9,597 nt of DNA from Anaerolineales bacterium (GTDB lineage: Bacteria; Chloroflexota; Anaerolineae; Anaerolineales; DRMV01), in contig JALXBY010000382.1 of assembly GCA_026991215.1 (NCBI GenBank), positions 1 to 9,597 of the forward strand, written 5' to 3'. Below are positions 6,961 through 9,597 of the stretch, in pieces. Numbering within the stretch: the stretch's first letter is position 1; every line of letters begins with the position of its first letter. The notes under the pieces were generated by a model. That model ran no database searches. It was not told where the DNA came from and saw only the letters and a program-made list of their open reading frames with translations. The position numbers and the translations under genes were made by a program.

Positions 6961-7650
6961 ATGGCCCGACGTATCCAACGCCCGTCCCTGGACGAACTGC
7001 AGGTCCCTGGGTACGACATTCCCGATGAAGTCAAGGGCAACGTGATTGTGACCACCCTGAACCGGCTGTACAACTGGGGCCGGCGCAACTCCATCTGGCC
7101 CATGATGTTCGGCCTGGCCTGCTGCGCCATCGAGATGATTGCCACGGCCGCGAGCCGCTTCGACCTGGCCCGGTTCGGTATGGAGGTCATGCGGCCCAGC
7201 CCCCGCCAGGCCGATGTGATGATCGTCTCCGGCACGGTCACCAAGCGCATGATTCCCCTCATCGTGCGGCTGTACAACCAGATGCCCCTGCCCAAGTACG
7301 TCATCGCCATGGGCGCGTGCGCCTCGGGCGGCGGCCCCTTCAAGGAGGGGTACAACGTGGTCTCCGGCGTGGACAAGTACATCCCCGTGGACGTGTACAT
7401 CCCTGGCTGCCCGCCCACGCCCGAAGCCCTGCTCTTCGGCCTGATGAAACTTCAAGAGAAAATCAAGAAGCAGTCTCTCAAAGAGGTCTACCTGCAGAAA
7501 GAAGAGTACATCCCCGAACCCATCCTGGGTCCGGACATCATGGACCCGCGGGACTTCCCCCTGATTCGGGAGTACACCATGAAGAAGTTGCAGGAAATGC
7601 AAGGGGGCGAAGAACGCAGTGCGCAGTCGGCAGTCAGCCGTCAGCAGTGA
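6961..7650 (+). CDS. nuoB: NADH-quinone oxidoreductase subunit B (complex I, N2 cluster)
   Basis: NuoB (PSST/Nqo6) carries the terminal [4Fe-4S] cluster N2, which hands electrons to quinone at the junction of the peripheral and membrane arms of complex I. The cluster ligands are visible as Cys54-Cys55 in GLACCAIEM, Cys120 in AMGAC and Cys150 in PGCPPTPE. The ATG at 6961 has AAGGAGG (6948-6954) 6 bases upstream and a TATAAT further up. The 229 residues include a C-terminal tail beyond the conserved core. The last dozen or so residues (RSAQSAVSRQQ) are encoded by the heptamer minisatellite that starts at 7615, so the native end of the protein has probably been overwritten by repeat sequence. 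It heads the nuo genes in this window. nuoA, which usually precedes nuoB, is absent upstream. nuoCD follows after a 137-base repeat-filled gap. Confidence 0.96.
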   Translation: MARRIQRPSLDELQVPGYDIPDEVKGNVIVTTLNRLYNWGRRNSIWPMMFGLACCAIEMIATAASRFDLARFGMEVMRPSPRQADVMIVSGTVTKRMIPLIVRLYNQMPLPKYVIAMGACASGGGPFKEGYNVVSGVDKYIPVDVYIPGCPPTPEALLFGLMKLQEKIKKQSLKEVYLQKEEYIPEPILGPDIMDPRDFPLIREYTMKKLQEMQGGEERSAQSAVSRQQ

Positions 7651-7691
7651 GCAAACAGCAGTGAGCAGACGGCGGCCAGCAGTCAGCAGTG
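7615..7691 (+). repeat. Heptamer tandem array, block 1 (11 units, consensus AGCAGTS)
   Basis: Eleven 7-base units run in perfect phase: CGCAGTG, CGCAGTC, GGCAGTC, AGCCGTC, AGCAGTG, AGCAAAC, AGCAGTG, AGCAGAC, GGCGGCC, AGCAGTC, AGCAGTG. The units differ by substitutions only, with no length change. The first five cover the 3' end of nuoB including most of its stop codon (7648-7650). A heptamer is not a multiple of three, so each added or lost unit in the coding part would shift the nuoB frame. Confidence 0.9.
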
Positions 7692-7692
7692 A

Positions 7693-7776
7693 ACCAACGA
7701 CCAACGACCAACGACGATCGACCATCGACCATCGACCATCGACCACCGACCATCGACCATCGACCACCGACCACCC
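7693..7776 (+). repeat. Heptamer tandem array, block 2 (12 units, consensus ACCAWCG)
   Basis: Twelve units in phase follow one base after block 1: three ACCAACG, one ACGATCG, then ACCATCG units interspersed with ACCACCG, ending in ACCACCC. The array stops exactly where the GGAGG of nuoCD begins. It is less diverged than block 1, which suggests more recent expansion. The array would be transcribed as part of the nuoB-nuoCD mRNA. It is reminiscent of the short tandemly repeated heptamers known from cyanobacteria, though I cannot say it is the same family. Confidence 0.92.
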
Positions 7777-7781
7777 GGAGG
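7777..7781 (+). promoter_or_regulatory. Ribosome binding site of nuoCD, abutting the repeat array
   Basis: GGAGG lies 6 bases before the ATG at 7788 and decides that start. The frame is open 99 bases further upstream, but that part is translated repeat (a run of Asp-His-Arg-Pro units) and not NuoC. Confidence 0.8.
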
Positions 7782-7787
7782 TTCCCC

Positions 7788-9536
7788 ATGACCACCCTGG
7801 TGAACGTACCCGAACTGGAGACCCGGTTTGCCGGCATCCTGACCCCGGATACCCGCAAGGGGTACCAGGGGTACATCGTGGAGGCCGAGCATCTGCGCAC
7901 CTTCGCCAAAGCCCTGCGGGACGAATTCGGCTACGACTACCTGGCCAGCCTCACGGGTGTGGACTACCTGCCCGAAGGCAAGATGGAAGTGGTCTACCAC
8001 GTCTACAAGAGTACGGGCGGTCCGGGGCTGGTCTTCAAGGTCCGCGTGCCCAGGGACAACCCCGTGGTCCCCTCCCTGGTGGACATCTACCCCGGTGCCA
8101 ACTTCCAGGAGCGGGAAGCCTGGGACCTGTTGGGCATCCGGTTCGAAGGGCACCCCAACCTGCGCCGCATCCTGCTCTGGGAGGGCTTCTGGGGCCATCC
8201 CCTGCGCAAGGACTGGCGCGAGCCGTACTTTGAAGAAGAGGCCAAGCCCTTCTCCAGCCGGTGGCCCGAGGGCAAGCACTTCCACCATGAAGACAAAAAC
8301 CCCTTTGGCAAGAACGTGGACTACCCGCCCGGCTTCGACCCCTACACCTGGGAGCCGGATACCGCGGACGAAATCCTCTACCAGGCCGTGCTCAAGCGGT
8401 CGGAAATTCGGGACGACCTGCGCACCGAACGGGTGGTCATCAACCTGGGGCCGCAGCACCCTTCCACCCACGGCGTGTTCCGCATGATCGTCACCCTGGA
8501 TGGCGAGACCATCGTGGCCCTGGAACCCGTGATGGGTTACCTGCACCGCAACCACGAGAAAATCGGCGAGCGCAACACCTGGATTATGAACATCCCCTAC
8601 ACGGACCGGCTGGATTACATTTCGGCCATGGCCAACAACTTCGGCTACGTGCTGGCCGTGGAACAACTGATGGGCATCAAACCGCCGGAGCGGGCCGAGT
8701 ACATCCGGGTCATCATGGCCGAACTCACCCGGATCGTGAACCACCTGTGGGCCATTGGCTTCCTGCTCAACGACCTGGGCGCGTTCTTCACCCCCGCGCT
8801 GTACGCCATCGAAGAGCGGGAACTCATCCTGGACGTGTTCGAGGCCGTGACCGGTTCCCGCATGATGAACAACTACTTCCGGTTCGGCGGCGTGGCCCGG
8901 GACATCCCCGAAGACGCGTGGGAGATGCTGGTGAAACTGGTCACCGACCGCCTGCCCCGCAAGGTGGACGAACTGGACACGTACCTGACGGAAAGCGAAC
9001 TCATCAAGAGCCGGACCATGGGCGTGGGCGTGCTCAAGCCTGAAGACGCCATCGCGCTTTCGACCTCCGGGCCGGTGCTGCGGGCGTCGGGTGTGCCGTA
9101 CGACATCCGCCGGGCCGACCCCTACAGCATCTACGACCGCTTCGATTTCGACGTGGCCGTGCGCTACCACGGCGACGTGTACGACCGGTACCTCATCCGC
9201 ATCGACGAGATGCGCCAGAGCCTGCGCATTCTGCAGCAGGCGGTGAAGCAGATTGAACAGGAGGCCCCGCGCGGCGCGCCCATCCTGGCTGGCAAGCCGC
9301 AGTATCAGGTCCGGGTGCCACCGGGCGAATCCTACGGCCGGGTGGAGGCGCCCAAGGGCGAACTGGGCTTCTACGTGGTTTCCACGGGCAAGCCCAACCC
9401 CTGGCGCTACCACGTGCGTGCGCCCTCGTTCGTGAACCTGACCGCGCTGGAAACCATGTGCAAGGGCCACAAAGTGGCCGACGTGGTCACCATCCTGGGT
9501 TCCATTGACATCGTGTTGGGTGAGGTGGATCGGTAA
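7788..9536 (+). CDS. nuoCD: NADH-quinone oxidoreductase fused subunits C and D
   Basis: One 582-residue protein joins NuoC (30 kDa, Nqo5) and NuoD (49 kDa, Nqo4) of complex I, similar in size to the E. coli NuoCD fusion. The NuoC part is about residues 1-145, with its signature from EREAWDLLGIRFEGHPNLRR to GHPLRKD (108-141). A charged linker of about 60 residues leads to NuoD from about 205. NuoD motifs are NLGPQHPSTHGVF (219-231), MGYLHRNHEKIGERNTW (249-265) and the ending DIVLGEVDR. His228 and Tyr277 lie 49 residues apart, the same spacing as the quinone-binding His38 and Tyr87 of Thermus Nqo4, so the quinone site appears intact. The fusion is in frame with no stop or shift. It lies downstream of nuoB, from which it is separated by the heptamer array, and probably depends on the nuoB promoter. 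Confidence 0.96.
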   Translation: MTTLVNVPELETRFAGILTPDTRKGYQGYIVEAEHLRTFAKALRDEFGYDYLASLTGVDYLPEGKMEVVYHVYKSTGGPGLVFKVRVPRDNPVVPSLVDIYPGANFQEREAWDLLGIRFEGHPNLRRILLWEGFWGHPLRKDWREPYFEEEAKPFSSRWPEGKHFHHEDKNPFGKNVDYPPGFDPYTWEPDTADEILYQAVLKRSEIRDDLRTERVVINLGPQHPSTHGVFRMIVTLDGETIVALEPVMGYLHRNHEKIGERNTWIMNIPYTDRLDYISAMANNFGYVLAVEQLMGIKPPERAEYIRVIMAELTRIVNHLWAIGFLLNDLGAFFTPALYAIEERELILDVFEAVTGSRMMNNYFRFGGVARDIPEDAWEMLVKLVTDRLPRKVDELDTYLTESELIKSRTMGVGVLKPEDAIALSTSGPVLRASGVPYDIRRADPYSIYDRFDFDVAVRYHGDVYDRYLIRIDEMRQSLRILQQAVKQIEQEAPRGAPILAGKPQYQVRVPPGESYGRVEAPKGELGFYVVSTGKPNPWRYHVRAPSFVNLTALETMCKGHKVADVVTILGSIDIVLGEVDR

Positions 9537-9543
9537 GACGCGC

Positions 9544-9573
9544 AGGGGAAAACCCCTTCACAGGAACGAAGGG
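9544..9573 (+). promoter_or_regulatory. Two mutually exclusive small hairpins in the gap after nuoCD
   Basis: AGGGG (9544-9548) pairs with CCCCT (9553-9557) around AAAA. CCCTTC (9554-9559) pairs with GAAGGG (9568-9573) around an 8-base loop containing AGGAA. The two stems share 9554-9557 and cannot form together. The second contains the likely ribosome binding region of the next gene. No U-tract follows either stem, so they are not an ordinary terminator. In 44 GC-rich bases this could be chance. Confidence 0.25.
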
Positions 9574-9580
9574 CCAATCT

Positions 9581-9597
9581 ATGCCCACGATCAAACG
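9581..9597 (+). CDS. Start of the next gene, cut by the window edge (possibly a further nuo subunit)
   Basis: An ATG at 9581 begins Met-Pro-Thr-Ile-Lys-Arg and runs off the window. GAAGGG (9568-9573) is 7 bases upstream and AGGAA (9562-9566) lies further back. The position, 44 bases after nuoCD in the same direction, suggests another complex I gene, but six residues cannot identify it. Confidence 0.4.

Noticed and set aside
6739..7767. Minus-strand open frame antisense to nuoB, in frame with the zinc-ribbon gene
   Set aside because: nuoB is clearly the coding strand here, and the start at 6738 has a strong ribosome binding site.
7615..7776. Regular repeats that might be a CRISPR array, iterons or a replication origin
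   Set aside because: The units are contiguous 7-mers without spacers, no cas gene is present, and no DnaA boxes or replication genes are nearby.
7689..7787. N-terminal extension of NuoCD in the open frame from 7689
   Set aside because: It translates the heptamer array into a low-complexity run and has no NuoC similarity, while the ATG at 7788 has a well-placed GGAGG.
7683..9470. Long minus-strand frame (595 codons) antisense to nuoCD
   Set aside because: The plus strand encodes a fully conserved NuoCD. The His/Val/Gly/Asp-rich translation is typical of the antisense of a GC-rich gene.

Overview
The window is a GC-rich, densely coded stretch of bacterial chromosome with third positions dominated by G and C. 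Nothing in it fixes the taxon. The short threonine synthase of the Thermus/Chloroflexota type, the fused NuoCD and the heptanucleotide minisatellite between nuoB and nuoCD would all suit a member of the Chloroflexota (Anaerolineae-like), but this is an inference from general resemblance, not a search result.

Left block (3-4897, plus strand): three tightly spaced genes that are probably co-transcribed. They are a membrane-bound multidomain sensor histidine kinase whose 5' end lies outside the window, threonine synthase (thrC; 4 bases separate it from the kinase stop codon), and an inverting UDP-GlcNAc 4,6-dehydratase of the PseB type (22 bases after thrC). They have no obvious common pathway.

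Middle block (4922-6738, minus strand): two uncharacterised membrane proteins facing the left block. The upstream one (5701-6738) starts with a four-cysteine zinc ribbon and continues as a polytopic membrane protein. The downstream one (4922-5638) has an N-terminal membrane anchor, a probable extracytoplasmic beta-rich domain and a C-terminal membrane region. They are 62 bases apart and may form an operon.

Right block (6961 to the end, plus strand): the start of a respiratory complex I operon, nuoB and then a fused nuoCD, followed by the first codons of another gene cut by the window edge. nuoA is not next to nuoB. The 222-base divergent spacer before nuoB has a perfect TATAAT and a cluster of TTCGnnAATGG-like elements with a 12-base palindrome, a good candidate for a regulatory region.

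The most unusual element is a strictly phased array of 23 heptamers in two families (11 of the AGCAGTS type, 12 of the ACCAWCG type). It fills the nuoB-nuoCD junction, supplies the last codons of nuoB, and ends exactly at the nuoCD Shine-Dalgarno sequence. I saw no CRISPR array, tRNA, rRNA, transposase, phage gene or recognisable defence system.
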